A DNA stretch of 64,000 bases. It comes from Rhodococcus sp. SGAir0479. Lineage in GTDB: Bacteria; Actinomycetota; Actinomycetes; Mycobacteriales; Mycobacteriaceae. The stretch's first letter is position 1, and the number at the start of each line of letters is the position of its first letter. This document shows positions 28,665 through 37,052 of the stretch, piece by piece. The position numbers were made by a program, and so were the translations under genes. The stretch lies in NCBI RefSeq assembly GCF_005484805.1, contig NZ_CP039432.1:186001-250000 (forward strand), given 5' to 3'. The notes below the pieces were generated by a model that was not told the origin of the DNA, ran no database searches, and saw nothing but the letters and a program-made list of their open reading frames with translations.

Positions 28665-28755
28665 CCGGCTCCGCCCCACGGGGTGCCCGTGTGACGTGAA
28701 CGCCGGTTTGGTGCCGCCGGCGCACGGGTAATCCACCGGTGGTGGAAGGAGGCCC

Positions 28756-29115
28756 ATGACCCGTGACGTGGAGAAGCGCTGGTCCGATCCGGCGACGTTC
28801 CGGAAGGCGGCGCTGTTCGACGCCGCGATCATCGTCGTAGCCCTGATCGCGATGGCTGTCTCGATCGCCATCGGCTCGGACGTGGGCGACTGCAGCGCGG
28901 AAGACGGTCGCCTGTGCAGCGACACCGCCCGCGTGGTGGTCGTAATGGTGCCGGCGATACTGCTGCTGCTGGGTGGCATCGGCGCCTTCGTCCAGGCTTA
29001 CCGCACGTGGCGCCGCGACGGGACCTGGACCGTCTGGCAGGGGGCCGGATGGTTCCTCTTCGTGCTGATGCTGGTCTACCTGGGTATCTCCGTGCGTGCG
29101 GTGGCCGGCGGCTGA
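28756..29115 (+). CDS. Small integral membrane protein, unknown function
   Basis: A 119-residue protein with three hydrophobic segments (about 22-40, 60-80 and 95-113) and a soluble N-terminal helix (TRDVEKRWSDPATFRKA). An acidic, Cys-containing loop (GDCSAEDGRLCSD) lies between helices 1 and 2 and could form a disulfide outside the membrane. I do not recognise a family. It has a strong ribosome binding site, GGAAGGAGG, 4 nt before ATG 28756. It stands between photolyase and a lipoprotein gene on the same strand. Confidence 0.7.
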   Translation: MTRDVEKRWSDPATFRKAALFDAAIIVVALIAMAVSIAIGSDVGDCSAEDGRLCSDTARVVVVMVPAILLLLGGIGAFVQAYRTWRRDGTWTVWQGAGWFLFVLMLVYLGISVRAVAGG

Positions 29116-29152
29116 GACGTTTCGGCCTGCAGCGGCCGGGGCACCCCGGGGC

Positions 29153-29593
29153 ATGGGCGCAGTGGGCGCGGGCAGAGTGCCGATCACCGGATTGGCTGTC
29201 GCGGCCGTCCTACTGCTGGGGGCGTGCGGGTCCGACGGGGTGCCGGACGACCGCACGGGGCCGCAGGGTCCCGCCGCCACGACCGACGTCATGCCCCAGC
29301 ACGACGAGCACGACGACCACGAACACCCACCGCGTGCGACGCAGGGATACGACCCGCAGCGCCTCGCGGAGTTCGTCGCCGCCTTCCGGGCGCAGTACCC
29401 GCAGTTCGCGGTCGGCCGGGACGACGACGACATCGCCGACATCGCGATCGAATCGTGCGACGACCTCGCGAACAACGTGGACGAGCGGGTAGTGACGGCG
29501 CACATCGTCGACCGGGCCGAGCACGACGGCGTCGTGCCGACGCCGGAGCAGGCCCGCACGATTCACGGCCTCACCGGCGCCGTCTGCTCCTGA
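29153..29593 (+). CDS. Secreted lipoprotein with a DUF732-like C-terminal domain
   Basis: A 146-residue lipoprotein: signal peptide with lipobox LLGAC (C25), then a His/Asp-rich spacer (HDEHDDHEH) that might bind metal, and a C-terminal domain with two cysteines (IAIESCDDLANN ... LTGAVCS) like the small DUF732-type secreted proteins of mycolata, where the Cys pair forms a disulfide. The resemblance is moderate. ATG 29153 gives a proper signal peptide; GTG 29162 is possible. Function unknown. Confidence 0.65.
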   Translation: MGAVGAGRVPITGLAVAAVLLLGACGSDGVPDDRTGPQGPAATTDVMPQHDEHDDHEHPPRATQGYDPQRLAEFVAAFRAQYPQFAVGRDDDDIADIAIESCDDLANNVDERVVTAHIVDRAEHDGVVPTPEQARTIHGLTGAVCS

Positions 29594-29702
29594 GGCTGGT
29601 CGCCAGAGCTGATCCGAGAGCCGATCCGAACGGGGCCGGTCCACGGAACCGCACCGCATCCCATCCAGTGGACATCCCCACTTTCGAGACCGCTGGCACC
29701 GG

Positions 29703-29739
29703 TATAACCTCGGGCCGCCCCTCGACGGAAGGATTTGCG
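29703..29739 (+). promoter_or_regulatory. -10 box and RBS of the OYE-type gene
   Basis: TATAAC (29703-29708), a good -10, is followed by GGAAGGA (29727-29733), 6 nt before GTG 29740. The -35 region is not clear. Confidence 0.45.
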
Positions 29740-30939
29740 GTGACCAGTATCACGCCGCCCGATGTGTTCGCGCCGGCCACGCTGGGCCCGATCACGCTCC
29801 GCAACCGGATCATCAAGTCCGCGACGTTCGAGGGGCGCACGCCCGACGCGCTGGTGACCGACGAGCTGATCGAGTTCCATCGGCAGCCCGCAGCCGGGGG
29901 CGTCGGTATGACGACCGTGGCCTACTGTGCGGTGCAACCGGAGGGCCGCACCGAGCGCGGACAGTTGTGGATGCGCCCCGAGGTGGTGCCGGGTCTGCGC
30001 CGGCTCACCGACGCGATCCACGCCGAGGGCGCCGCGGCGTCGGCGCAGATCGGGCACGCCGGCCCGGTCGCCAACGAGAAGTCGAACGGGTTGCCGGCGC
30101 TGGCGCCGTCGAACTCGTTCAGTCCGCTCAGCATGAAGCGGATCCACGCCGCCACCGCCGCCGACATCGCGCGCATCACGCGCGCGCACGCCGACGCGGC
30201 GCGGTTCGCGATCGAGGGCGGCTTCGACGCCGTCGAAATCCACTTCGGACACAACTATTTCGCGAGCTCGTTCCTCAGCCCCAAACTGAACCGGCGCAAG
30301 GACGACTACGGCGGTTCGCTCGCGAACCGTGCGCGGATCGTGCGGGAGACGGCGCGCGCGGTCCGTGAGGCGGTGGGTGACCGAATCGCCATCCTGGCGA
30401 AGCTCAACATGGACGACGGCGTGCCGGGCGGCTTCTGGGTCGACGAGGCGATTCAGGTGGCGCAGTGGCTCGAGGCCGACGGCAGCCTCGACGCCCTCGA
30501 GCTGACGATGGGCAGCTCGTTGCTCAACCCCATGTACCTGTTCAAGGGCGATGCGCCCGTCCGCGACTTCGCGCAGGCCATGCCCCAACCGGTCAAGCTG
30601 GGCGTGCAGATGGTCGGCAAGGCGTTCATCAAGGCGTACCCGTACGAGCCGCTGTTCATGCTCGAGGAGGCCCGGCAGATCCGCGCGGCGGTCGACATGC
30701 CGCTCGTGTTGCTCGGTGGCGTCACCGACAAGGCCGGTATGGACACCGCGATGGAGGAAGGCTTCCAGTTCGTCGCGATGGCCCGCGCGCTGCTGCGTGA
30801 ACCCGACCTGATCAACCGGATCCAGGAGGAAACGCGCACGCGCTCACTGTGCATCCACTGCAACAAGTGCATGCCGACGATCTTCTCGGGGGCCCGCTGC
30901 GTTCTGGTCGATCCCGTCCCGGTGCGGGTGCGCCGCTGA
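29740..30939 (+). CDS. NADH:flavin oxidoreductase, OYE/2,4-dienoyl-CoA-reductase-type TIM barrel
   Basis: A 399-residue FMN TIM-barrel enzyme of the old-yellow-enzyme superfamily. It shows LGPITLRNRIIKSATFEG, AQIGHAGPVANE, FDAVEIHFGHNYFASSFLSPKLNRRKDDYGGS and LLGGVTDKAGMD. The end carries CIHCNKC followed by a fourth Cys nine residues later, like the 4Fe-4S site of 2,4-dienoyl-CoA reductase, but the C-terminal FAD/NAD(P)H domain of that enzyme is missing. It thus looks like a stand-alone barrel that needs a separate electron donor. GTG 29740 is fixed by a good ribosome binding site. Confidence 0.88.
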   Translation: MTSITPPDVFAPATLGPITLRNRIIKSATFEGRTPDALVTDELIEFHRQPAAGGVGMTTVAYCAVQPEGRTERGQLWMRPEVVPGLRRLTDAIHAEGAAASAQIGHAGPVANEKSNGLPALAPSNSFSPLSMKRIHAATAADIARITRAHADAARFAIEGGFDAVEIHFGHNYFASSFLSPKLNRRKDDYGGSLANRARIVRETARAVREAVGDRIAILAKLNMDDGVPGGFWVDEAIQVAQWLEADGSLDALELTMGSSLLNPMYLFKGDAPVRDFAQAMPQPVKLGVQMVGKAFIKAYPYEPLFMLEEARQIRAAVDMPLVLLGGVTDKAGMDTAMEEGFQFVAMARALLREPDLINRIQEETRTRSLCIHCNKCMPTIFSGARCVLVDPVPVRVRR

Positions 30940-30964
30940 CCGTCCGGGTGTCAGAGGGTCGGAG

Positions 30965-31798
30965 TCAGAGACAGTCGCCGGCGAAGTCGACGGCGTCGCG
31001 CACGTCGTCCGCCCACGTGCCCCATTCCGACGTGGGTGCGGTCGTCGCGGCGAAGCCGCACAGCACATCGGTGGCACACCGGACGACCTCGAGGAGGAGC
31101 CGGGCCTGGTGTCCGCCCACCGCAGCCAGGTGTGCGTAGTCCTCACGCCGGCCGGGGCGCAGGAGCGTGCTCAACGGTCCGCCGTCGCGGCCGGTCTCGG
31201 CGCCCAGTTCGATCGTCTCGAGCAGGCCGGCGACGGTCCGGTCGGGGTCGGCAACCCCGGTCGAAACGCTCTCTGCGGCAGGGATCTTCGTTGATTCGGC
31301 GAGTGCAGGCAGGCTGAGTCCGTCACCGTCTGCGGCGGATACGGCCGCGTACCGGGCACGCGCGTACGCCGACGAGACGGTCAGGTCGCGGGCGATGTCC
31401 GCTCCGGTCGGCGACGCCAGCGCGGCCAGGACCCGCAGTCGTCTGCCCGCCGCGCTGAGCAGCGTCCACGCGGTGCTCGTCCGTCCCGCGTCCATCGCCC
31501 ACGCGGTGTCACGCAGCGCGCCCAGAATTTCCTCGTAGTGCGCAATCGCCATGAGGACGCGCGGTCCCGGTCCGGCCGCCCAGGTCGGATCCGTGTCGTG
31601 GGCGTCGCGCTCGGACGCGCGTAGGCAGTCGATCGCAGGCTCGAGGCACGCGTGGACCGTCTCCACCACGTCGCGCGCGAGCGCGGCCTGGTTCGACGTC
31701 TCGATACCCTCGGTGTCGTCCAGGAAATGGCGGCGCGGACTGTTCGCGACCAGGTCTCGGAGCAGGGCGTGCACTGACTGCGTGGCTACGACGGACAA
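30965..31798 (-). CDS. Hypothetical protein, mostly helical, unknown function
   Basis: A 277-residue Ala/Leu-rich, probably all-helical protein with no signal peptide or membrane segment. Paired charged residues and evenly spaced Arg/His (ALLRDLVANSPRRHFL, VLMAIAHYEEILGALRD, LLLEVVRCATDVLCGF) are visible, but no motif I recognise. The start is uncertain: TTG 31798 has GGGGGAG just upstream, and GTG 31774 is the alternative. Upstream lies a promoter-like segment with tandem CACGGTA repeats (31871-31890). It converges on the OYE gene. Confidence 0.6.
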   Translation of the reverse strand: MSVVATQSVHALLRDLVANSPRRHFLDDTEGIETSNQAALARDVVETVHACLEPAIDCLRASERDAHDTDPTWAAGPGPRVLMAIAHYEEILGALRDTAWAMDAGRTSTAWTLLSAAGRRLRVLAALASPTGADIARDLTVSSAYARARYAAVSAADGDGLSLPALAESTKIPAAESVSTGVADPDRTVAGLLETIELGAETGRDGGPLSTLLRPGRREDYAHLAAVGGHQARLLLEVVRCATDVLCGFAATTAPTSEWGTWADDVRDAVDFAGDCL

Positions 31799-31870
31799 AT
31801 CTCCCCCTCGGGCGATGAGGACTCGGGACGACCGCGATGACTTCGGAGCAGCGATCTCTATTCGTGAACT

Positions 31871-31897
31871 TACCGTGATCGTACCGTGATAGTCAAT
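31871..31897 (-). promoter_or_regulatory. Promoter with tandem repeats in the spacer, unknown-function gene
   Basis: TACCGTGAT occurs twice on the plus strand (31871-31879 and 31882-31890), 11 bp apart, one helical turn. On the minus strand a TTGACT -35 (31897-31892) precedes them and a weak TAAGTT follows at 18 bp. A regulator binding direct repeats in the -35/-10 spacer is suggested. Confidence 0.4.
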
Positions 31898-31991
31898 GTC
31901 GGCACGCGTCTGACCTGGCCTTTTACCGCTTTCGTCGAGTATGTCTTTGTGGTGGATTTGGGGAGAAATCGTCGTTTGATCCGAATTACGG

Positions 31992-32022
31992 GAAGGCCCC
32001 GCCCATCACGGGCGGGGCCTTC
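31992..32022 (-). terminator. Terminator after the CoA ligase gene
   Basis: A 13-bp perfect stem (31992-32004 GAAGGCCCCGCCC with 32010-32022) with an ATCAC loop, 15 bp past the stop of the gene ending at 32038. Confidence 0.72.
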
Positions 32023-32037
32023 GCGCAGGGAACGGCG

Positions 32038-33951
32038 CTATCCGCGCAGCAGCTTGGCGAGGGCGTCGAGCACCCCGGGATCCTCGATCGTCGAGGGCAC
32101 GGTGTACTCGGCGTTGTCGGCGATCTGCCGCATGGTCTTGCGCAAAATCTTGCCTGACCGAGTCTTGGGCAGCGCCTGGACGACGGTGACGTCCCGGAAC
32201 GTCGCGACCGCACCGATCTGTTCGCGGACCATCGCGACCAGCTCCGTGCGCAGGACCTCCGGATCGATCTCGACGCCGGCCTTGAGTACCACGTAGCCGC
32301 TGGGGCGCTGACCCTTGAGATCGTCGTGGATGCCGATCACGGCGCACTCCGCGACCGCGGGGTGCGACGCCACCACCGCCTCCATGCTGCCTGTCGAGAG
32401 CCGGTGTCCGGCAACGTTGATGACGTCGTCGCTGCGGCCCAGGACGAACACGTACCCGTCCTCGTCGATGTAGCCGGAATCGCCGGTGAGGTAGTACCCG
32501 TCGAACGTCGACAGGTACGACTTGACGAAGCGGTCCTCGTCGCGCCACAACCCGGTCAGGGTGCCCGGGGGCAGCGGCAGCGCGATGACGATGTTGCCCT
32601 CGGTGCCCGCCTGCACCGGGGTGCCCGCACCGTCGACGATGTCGACGCGGTAGCCCGGCACCGGCACGGTGGGGGAGCCGGCCTTGATCGGCATCGGCTC
32701 GAGCCCGCGCAGGTTCGCCGCGATCGCCCAGCCGGTCTCGGTCTGCCACCAGTGATCGATCACCGGGACGCCGAGCTTCTCGGTGGCCCACTCGTAGGTG
32801 TCGGGATCGAGGCGCTCGCCCGCGGCGAACAGTGTGGTCATCGAGGTGACGTCGTACTTCCCGAGTTCCGCGGCGTCCGGGTCGGCCTTGCGGATCGCGC
32901 GAATCGCGGTGGGCGCGGTGAACAGGGCGGACACGTTGTGCTCCTGGATGATTCGCCAGAACACGCCCGCATCGGGCGTGCCCACCGGCTTGCCCTCGTA
33001 CATCACGGTGGTCGCGCCCGCGAGCAGCGGGGCGTACACGATGTACGAGTGGCCGACGACCCAGCCGACGTCCGAAGCCGTCCACATCACCTGTCCGGGA
33101 CCGATGTCGTAGATGTTGCGCATCGACCACGTGAGGGCCACCGCGTGCCCGCCGTTGTCGCGGACCACGCCCTTGGGCTTTCCGGTGGTGCCGGACGTGT
33201 AGAGGATGTACAGCGGATCGGTCGCGGCGACCGAGACCGGCGCGGCATCGCTCGCGTCCGTCGCCAGCTCGTCCCAGTCGAACCACGCGGAGCCGCGGTC
33301 GCGGTAGTCGGCCGCCGACCCGGGAACGGACTCGCGGTTCTTCACGATCACGGTGTGCGGGGGGTGCGCCGACAGGCCGAGCGCCTGGTCGACCATCGGC
33401 AGGTACTCGACGGTGCGCCCCGGCTCGAGGCCGCCCGAGGCGGTCACGAGCACGACGGGCTGCGCGTCGTCGATGCGGGTGGCCAGCTCCTTGGCGGCGA
33501 AGCCGCCGAACACCACCGAGTGCACGGCGCCGATGCGGGCACACGCCAGCATCGCGATCGCGGCCTCGGGGATCATCGGCATGTAGACCACGACCCGGTC
33601 ACCCGCCACGACTCCCTGCTCGGCGAGCACCCCGGCGAACCGCGCGACCTCCGCGAGCAGCTGGGAGTACGTGTACGTACGCCGAGCGGGCACCATCGCC
33701 GAGTCCCAGATCAGGGCGGCCTGGTCGCCGCGGCCGTCCCGCACGTGCCGGTCGAGCGCGTTGAAGCACGTGTTGAGCGTGGCGTCGGGGAACCAGCGGT
33801 ACATCGGCGCGTTCGAGTCGTCCAGTGCCCGCGTGGGCGCGGTGTCCCAGTCGACGGCTCGGGCGGCGTCGAGCCAGAAGCTGTCCGGCTGTTCCACGCT
33901 CTCGGTGAAGGCGGTGGAGTAGGCGCTGGTGGCGCGCTCGGCGGTGCTCAT
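32038..33951 (-). CDS. prpE: Propionyl-/acetyl-CoA synthetase (PrpE-like)
   Basis: A 637-residue AMP-forming acyl-CoA synthetase activating a short-chain acid (propionate most likely) to its CoA thioester. The P-loop is YILYTSGTTGKPKG. The sequence also shows MWTASDVGWVVGHSYIVYAPL, DHWWQTETGWA and YLTGDSGYIDEDGYVFVLGR, plus the C-terminal TRSGKILRKTMR with the catalytic, acetylation-regulated Lys. The N-terminus (FWLDAARAVDWDTAPTRALDDS, YRWFPDATLNTCFNALDRHV) is the PrpE pattern, not the longer Acs pattern. ATG 33951 starts it. A TAGGGT -10 lies at 34034-34029. Confidence 0.87.
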   Translation of the reverse strand: MSTAERATSAYSTAFTESVEQPDSFWLDAARAVDWDTAPTRALDDSNAPMYRWFPDATLNTCFNALDRHVRDGRGDQAALIWDSAMVPARRTYTYSQLLAEVARFAGVLAEQGVVAGDRVVVYMPMIPEAAIAMLACARIGAVHSVVFGGFAAKELATRIDDAQPVVLVTASGGLEPGRTVEYLPMVDQALGLSAHPPHTVIVKNRESVPGSAADYRDRGSAWFDWDELATDASDAAPVSVAATDPLYILYTSGTTGKPKGVVRDNGGHAVALTWSMRNIYDIGPGQVMWTASDVGWVVGHSYIVYAPLLAGATTVMYEGKPVGTPDAGVFWRIIQEHNVSALFTAPTAIRAIRKADPDAAELGKYDVTSMTTLFAAGERLDPDTYEWATEKLGVPVIDHWWQTETGWAIAANLRGLEPMPIKAGSPTVPVPGYRVDIVDGAGTPVQAGTEGNIVIALPLPPGTLTGLWRDEDRFVKSYLSTFDGYYLTGDSGYIDEDGYVFVLGRSDDVINVAGHRLSTGSMEAVVASHPAVAECAVIGIHDDLKGQRPSGYVVLKAGVEIDPEVLRTELVAMVREQIGAVATFRDVTVVQALPKTRSGKILRKTMRQIADNAEYTVPSTIEDPGVLDALAKLLRG

Positions 33952-34063
33952 CGCGATTCGTGTCCTCTCGGTCCTGACAGCGACAGCGTCGGCGGACGCC
34001 ACGTCACTGCAGCTGTGATGCACACAACACCCTATTCGACCGGCGGGCCGGTGCCCCGGCACG

Positions 34064-34080
34064 CGACCGGTCACCGGTCG
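34064..34080 (-). terminator. 17-bp palindrome after the AlkD-like gene
   Basis: CGACCGGT-C-ACCGGTCG is a perfect odd palindrome 37 bp past the AlkD-like gene stop. It may end the sigma/ANTAR/AlkD transcript; with a 1-nt centre it could instead be an operator of the CoA ligase gene downstream. Confidence 0.4.
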
Positions 34081-34117
34081 GCCGTGCGGCGGACGGGCCG
34101 GAACGGTCGCCGAACGG

Positions 34118-34843
34118 CTACCGTCGGCTACCCCGGAGCAACCGGTAGTGCGCGCGGGCGTCGGTGTCCAGGTGTTCGGTGGCGTAGCTCAGGGCCGTCG
34201 CCCCCATGTCCGCCGCGTGGGCGTCCAGGAAAGCGAGCAGCAGCGCCCGGTCCACGCGCTTGCCGACCTCGCGGAGCATCCAGCCGGTCGCCTTCTGGGT
34301 CAGGTCCCGCCGGTCGCCGAGGACGCGGGCCGCGAGTTCGAGGGTCGTGGACGCGTCGCCGCGTCGGATGAAGCCGAACGTGGTGAGCAGCGCGACCCGT
34401 CGACGCCACAGATCGTCGTCCGCGCCCAGTTCGAACACGACGGTCCGGGGTCGGTCGTAGAGCCAGTCACCCAGGATGTGCAGCGCCGACTGGTCGACGA
34501 GGTCCCAGTTGTTCACCCGGCCCCGCAGCACCGCCGCGAGATACCGATCGGCGATACGCTCGCGGGCCTGCTCGTCGCGGCTGCGCGTCCGGCTCGCGCG
34601 CGCGAACTGCTCGACGAGGATCAACAGGCCGGCCAGACGGTACTCGTGCACCGCACTGTCGAGCAGCGTGTCGACGTCGTCGAGCGAAAGCGTGGCAAAG
34701 GTCTTGGCCACTGCACGGATTGCGGGTACCCGCACGCCGACGAACACGTCACCGGCGCCGTACTCGCCCGGCGCGGTCTTGAAGAAGCGGGCGAACCGGC
34801 GCGCGTCGTCCGGGTCGGCCACGTCGGACAGGGCGGCGACCAC
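34118..34843 (-). CDS. DNA alkylation repair protein (AlkD-like HEAT-repeat glycosylase)
   Basis: A protein of about 241 residues of the AlkD/AlkC superfamily, made of helical HEAT-like repeats, which excise cationic alkylated bases such as 3- and 7-methylpurines. Visible family residues are VNNWDLVDQSA (aromatic and the catalytic Asp region), WLYDRP, WRRRVALLTTFGFIRRGD and KATGWMLREVGKRVDRALLLAFLD. GTG 34843 is chosen; a CTG at 34870 overlapping the upstream stop is an alternative that would mirror the arrangement at 348. Third gene of the sigma/ANTAR operon. Confidence 0.85.
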   Translation of the reverse strand: MVAALSDVADPDDARRFARFFKTAPGEYGAGDVFVGVRVPAIRAVAKTFATLSLDDVDTLLDSAVHEYRLAGLLILVEQFARASRTRSRDEQARERIADRYLAAVLRGRVNNWDLVDQSALHILGDWLYDRPRTVVFELGADDDLWRRRVALLTTFGFIRRGDASTTLELAARVLGDRRDLTQKATGWMLREVGKRVDRALLLAFLDAHAADMGATALSYATEHLDTDARAHYRLLRGSRR

Positions 34844-34866
34844 CGCGTCCGGGCCGGGTACCGGCG

Positions 34867-35673
34867 TCAGGAGACGGCCTCGCCCGCGCCGGAACCGTCC
34901 GTCGCGCTCAGTTTCTCGACCAGGTCTGCCGCCACGTCCCGCAACCGGGTGTTGGTCGTCTGCGACTGCTTGCGCAGCACCTCGAATGCCTGTTGGGCAT
35001 CGATCCGGTGCAGAGCCATCAGCATGCCCTTGGCCTGCTCGATGGGCGCCCTCGTCTCGAGTGCCCGTTGCAGTGCGTCCGCGGCGTCGCGCGCGGACTT
35101 GAACCGCGCGAACTCGCCGATGGCCCGCGAGACCGTGCTCGTCAGCAGTTCCAGGACGTCGGCGTCCACTTCGTCGAATGCGGCGCGAGCACGGCCGTAG
35201 AGGTTGAGGGCGCCGAGAGTGCGGTCGGCGACGAACAGCGGGGCGGCCAGGAAGCTGCATATCCCCTCGGCGCGTGCCGCTTCGGTGAATGCGGGCCACC
35301 GGTCCGTCGCCTCGTCCAGGTCGACCAGCACGGTCTCGCGCGTGCGCGACGCGTGGAGACAGGGGCCCTCACCGGCGGCGTACTGCTCGTGGTCCACCCG
35401 CAGGGTGCGTCCGTCGGTGTACGAGGCCGTGTACGTCCGCCCGCCGAAGTCGATCGTCACGCCCGTGCAGTCGGCACCGTCGATCACCTCGTGCGCCACC
35501 TCGGTGACACGGTCGAGCAGGTTCACCAGGTCGTCCTCGTCGGTGATGCTCTCGCCGAGGGACACCAGTATCGACGCCAGCCTGTTCGGCGGCAGGTCGG
35601 ACACCTCGGCGATCGCGACGACCTCGTCGGCGCCCGGCGCCCGCCCGTCCGTGCGCGGGTCAGTGTGCACCAT
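34867..35673 (-). CDS. GAF and ANTAR domain regulator
   Basis: A 268-residue cytosolic protein. An N-terminal GAF sensor domain (about 30-195: LLDRVTEVAHEVIDGADCTGVTIDFGG, GEGPCLHASRTRETVLV, ICSFLAAPLFVADRTLGALNLYGR) precedes a C-terminal ANTAR RNA-binding domain (about 205-260: LQRALETRAPIEQAKGMLMALHRIDAQQAFEVLRKQSQ). ANTAR proteins bind tandem stem-loops in nascent mRNA and prevent termination. It lies between an ECF sigma factor and an AlkD-like gene, so a stress role is inferred. ATG 35673. Confidence 0.9.
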   Translation of the reverse strand: MVHTDPRTDGRAPGADEVVAIAEVSDLPPNRLASILVSLGESITDEDDLVNLLDRVTEVAHEVIDGADCTGVTIDFGGRTYTASYTDGRTLRVDHEQYAAGEGPCLHASRTRETVLVDLDEATDRWPAFTEAARAEGICSFLAAPLFVADRTLGALNLYGRARAAFDEVDADVLELLTSTVSRAIGEFARFKSARDAADALQRALETRAPIEQAKGMLMALHRIDAQQAFEVLRKQSQTTNTRLRDVAADLVEKLSATDGSGAGEAVS

Positions 35674-35703
35674 CGTGCCGGCCTCCTTCGATCCGCTGCG
35701 CGG

Positions 35704-36270
35704 TCATCGCCACTCTTCCAGCAGCACCGCCAGCGCCGCCGCGGCACGCCGATGCTGACCGCGCGCCGCGTCCGGGCTGAGCCCCAGCACCTTGCCGATC
35801 TCCGGGAACGTCATCGCCTCCACCTCTCTCATCACCCATGATGCGCGTTGGCGAAGCGGGAGCTGCCGCAGAGCGCTGTCGAGAGCGTGCAGGAAGGCAT
35901 TGTTCGACGCCACCGATGCGGGCTCGACCTCGGGCCCGTCCGGGAGGGCGCGAAGTGTCTCGTCGTCCACCAGGTCCGGTCGCCGGCGTCGGTGCAGGTC
36001 GAAGATCTTCCGAGTGCAGATCGCGAACAGCCACGTCCGAATCGAGGAGTCGCCGCGGAACGAGGCCAACCGGTTCCACGCGGCCAGGAACGTCTCCTGC
36101 ACGACGTCCTCGGCGGTGTGGTCGTCGGGAGCCAGCTGCCGACAGTATCTGCGCAGTTCACGACCGTGTCGGTCGACGAACTGCGCGAAGGTGTCGTCGG
36201 GGTCTTCACCCCGGTGATGGTGATAGGCATGGTCGAGCCCTCTCTGCCCGTCCACGGCCCGTTCGGTCAC
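35704..36270 (-). CDS. ECF-type RNA polymerase sigma factor
   Basis: A 188-residue group IV sigma factor. Region 2 reads AQFVDRHGRELRRYCRQL, TAEDVVQETFLAAWNRLASFR, IRTWLFAICTRKIFDLHRRRR, and region 4 reads LRQLPLRQRASWVMREVEAMTFPEIGKVLGLSPDAARGQHRRAAAAL. No anti-sigma gene is adjacent; the next genes are GAF-ANTAR and AlkD. GTG 36270 has GGGAGGAG 8 nt before it, which decides the start. A TAAAGT box (36323-36318) is a candidate -10. Confidence 0.9.
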   Translation of the reverse strand: MTERAVDGQRGLDHAYHHHRGEDPDDTFAQFVDRHGRELRRYCRQLAPDDHTAEDVVQETFLAAWNRLASFRGDSSIRTWLFAICTRKIFDLHRRRRPDLVDDETLRALPDGPEVEPASVASNNAFLHALDSALRQLPLRQRASWVMREVEAMTFPEIGKVLGLSPDAARGQHRRAAAALAVLLEEWR

Positions 36271-36611
36271 TGAATACACTCCTCCCGTCGAAGCCGTCGC
36301 GGGAGTGAGGCACGCAGACTTTAACCGAGCCGGCGTGCCGATCACCACTTCCCCGAACCGCACCGAGCGTCCGTCGGAAATGTGTCGTAGATCACAGGTT
36401 TGTAGGCGTTCGGTTCGGCGTCATCCGTGCGTCTAAAGGGTGGGAGAGCAGGTAGGCCGCGTCGGTTGTCGTGAGAAGGTGAGAGTGTTGGGAAAAGGTC
36501 GATAGGCACGCGAATCGATCGCGCGTGCGGCTCCGTTCGAAGGATCGGCGCCATGCATCCGAATGACCTCGGGCCCGTGCTGCCCGTCCCGACGCGGCGG
36601 GTGGCCGCGCC
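36271..36611. other. 341-bp intergenic region upstream of the sigma operon
   Basis: No convincing gene is visible. It holds the divergent promoters of the sigma gene and of the small gene at 36612. On the minus strand TAAAGT (36323-36318) is a possible -10. A GCACGCG / CGCGTGC stem with a loop lies at about 36508-36530. The segment 36430-36510 is purine-rich on the plus strand (GGGTGGGAGAGCAGG). I did not find the paired hexaloop hairpins that ANTAR proteins bind, but cannot exclude them by eye. Confidence 0.5.
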
Positions 36612-36971
36612 GTGCCCCTGACCCGTCAGCACACCGAGCGGTACGCGGACGCTCTCGTCGCCCTGGCGGCGGCGACGCAACGCCCGGCCGGCATCGTCAA
36701 CGTGGGATCTACATACGCGATTCGGGTCGAGTTCGAATTGGGCCGATATCTCCTCGCCACCAACGAGGGAGGCGATCTGTCCACCGCCACCGACGACGGT
36801 GACGGCCTGTGGGCGGTGCGCTTCTTCGACCGCTCCGATGACCTGCTCGCGGCCGCGGACCGGGAATGGCTCGTCGACGCGTTCGACGCGGTGGTGGCCC
36901 GGCTGCGCTCGTCGGAGTTGTGGCGCGGGGACGGCACCACCTACGGCGAGTTCGCTCCGACGATCGGCTGA
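36612..36971 (+). CDS. Small protein of unknown function
   Basis: A 119-residue, acidic soluble protein starting at GTG 36612: LTRQHTERYADALVALAAATQ, GIVNVGSTYAIRVEFELGRYLLATN, a WAVRFFDRSDD segment and a GTTYGEFAPTIG end. The alternating hydrophobic pattern suggests a mixed alpha/beta fold. No family is recognised. The codon pattern (G/C in third positions) supports coding. It is divergent from the sigma operon and convergent with accD3. Confidence 0.55.
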   Translation: MPLTRQHTERYADALVALAAATQRPAGIVNVGSTYAIRVEFELGRYLLATNEGGDLSTATDDGDGLWAVRFFDRSDDLLAAADREWLVDAFDAVVARLRSSELWRGDGTTYGEFAPTIG

Positions 36972-37052
36972 CCGCGCTCTCGTCCGGCGGGGAGGGGCGC
37001 GTGATCGATCGTGGCTCGGTCCGGGAGGACTGGCGCAGGATCCTCCGGAGCG

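Noticed and set aside
34000-34035. CRP/GlxR-like site upstream of the prpE gene
   Set aside because: TGTG and TCACA are 4 bp apart, too close for the 16-bp consensus.
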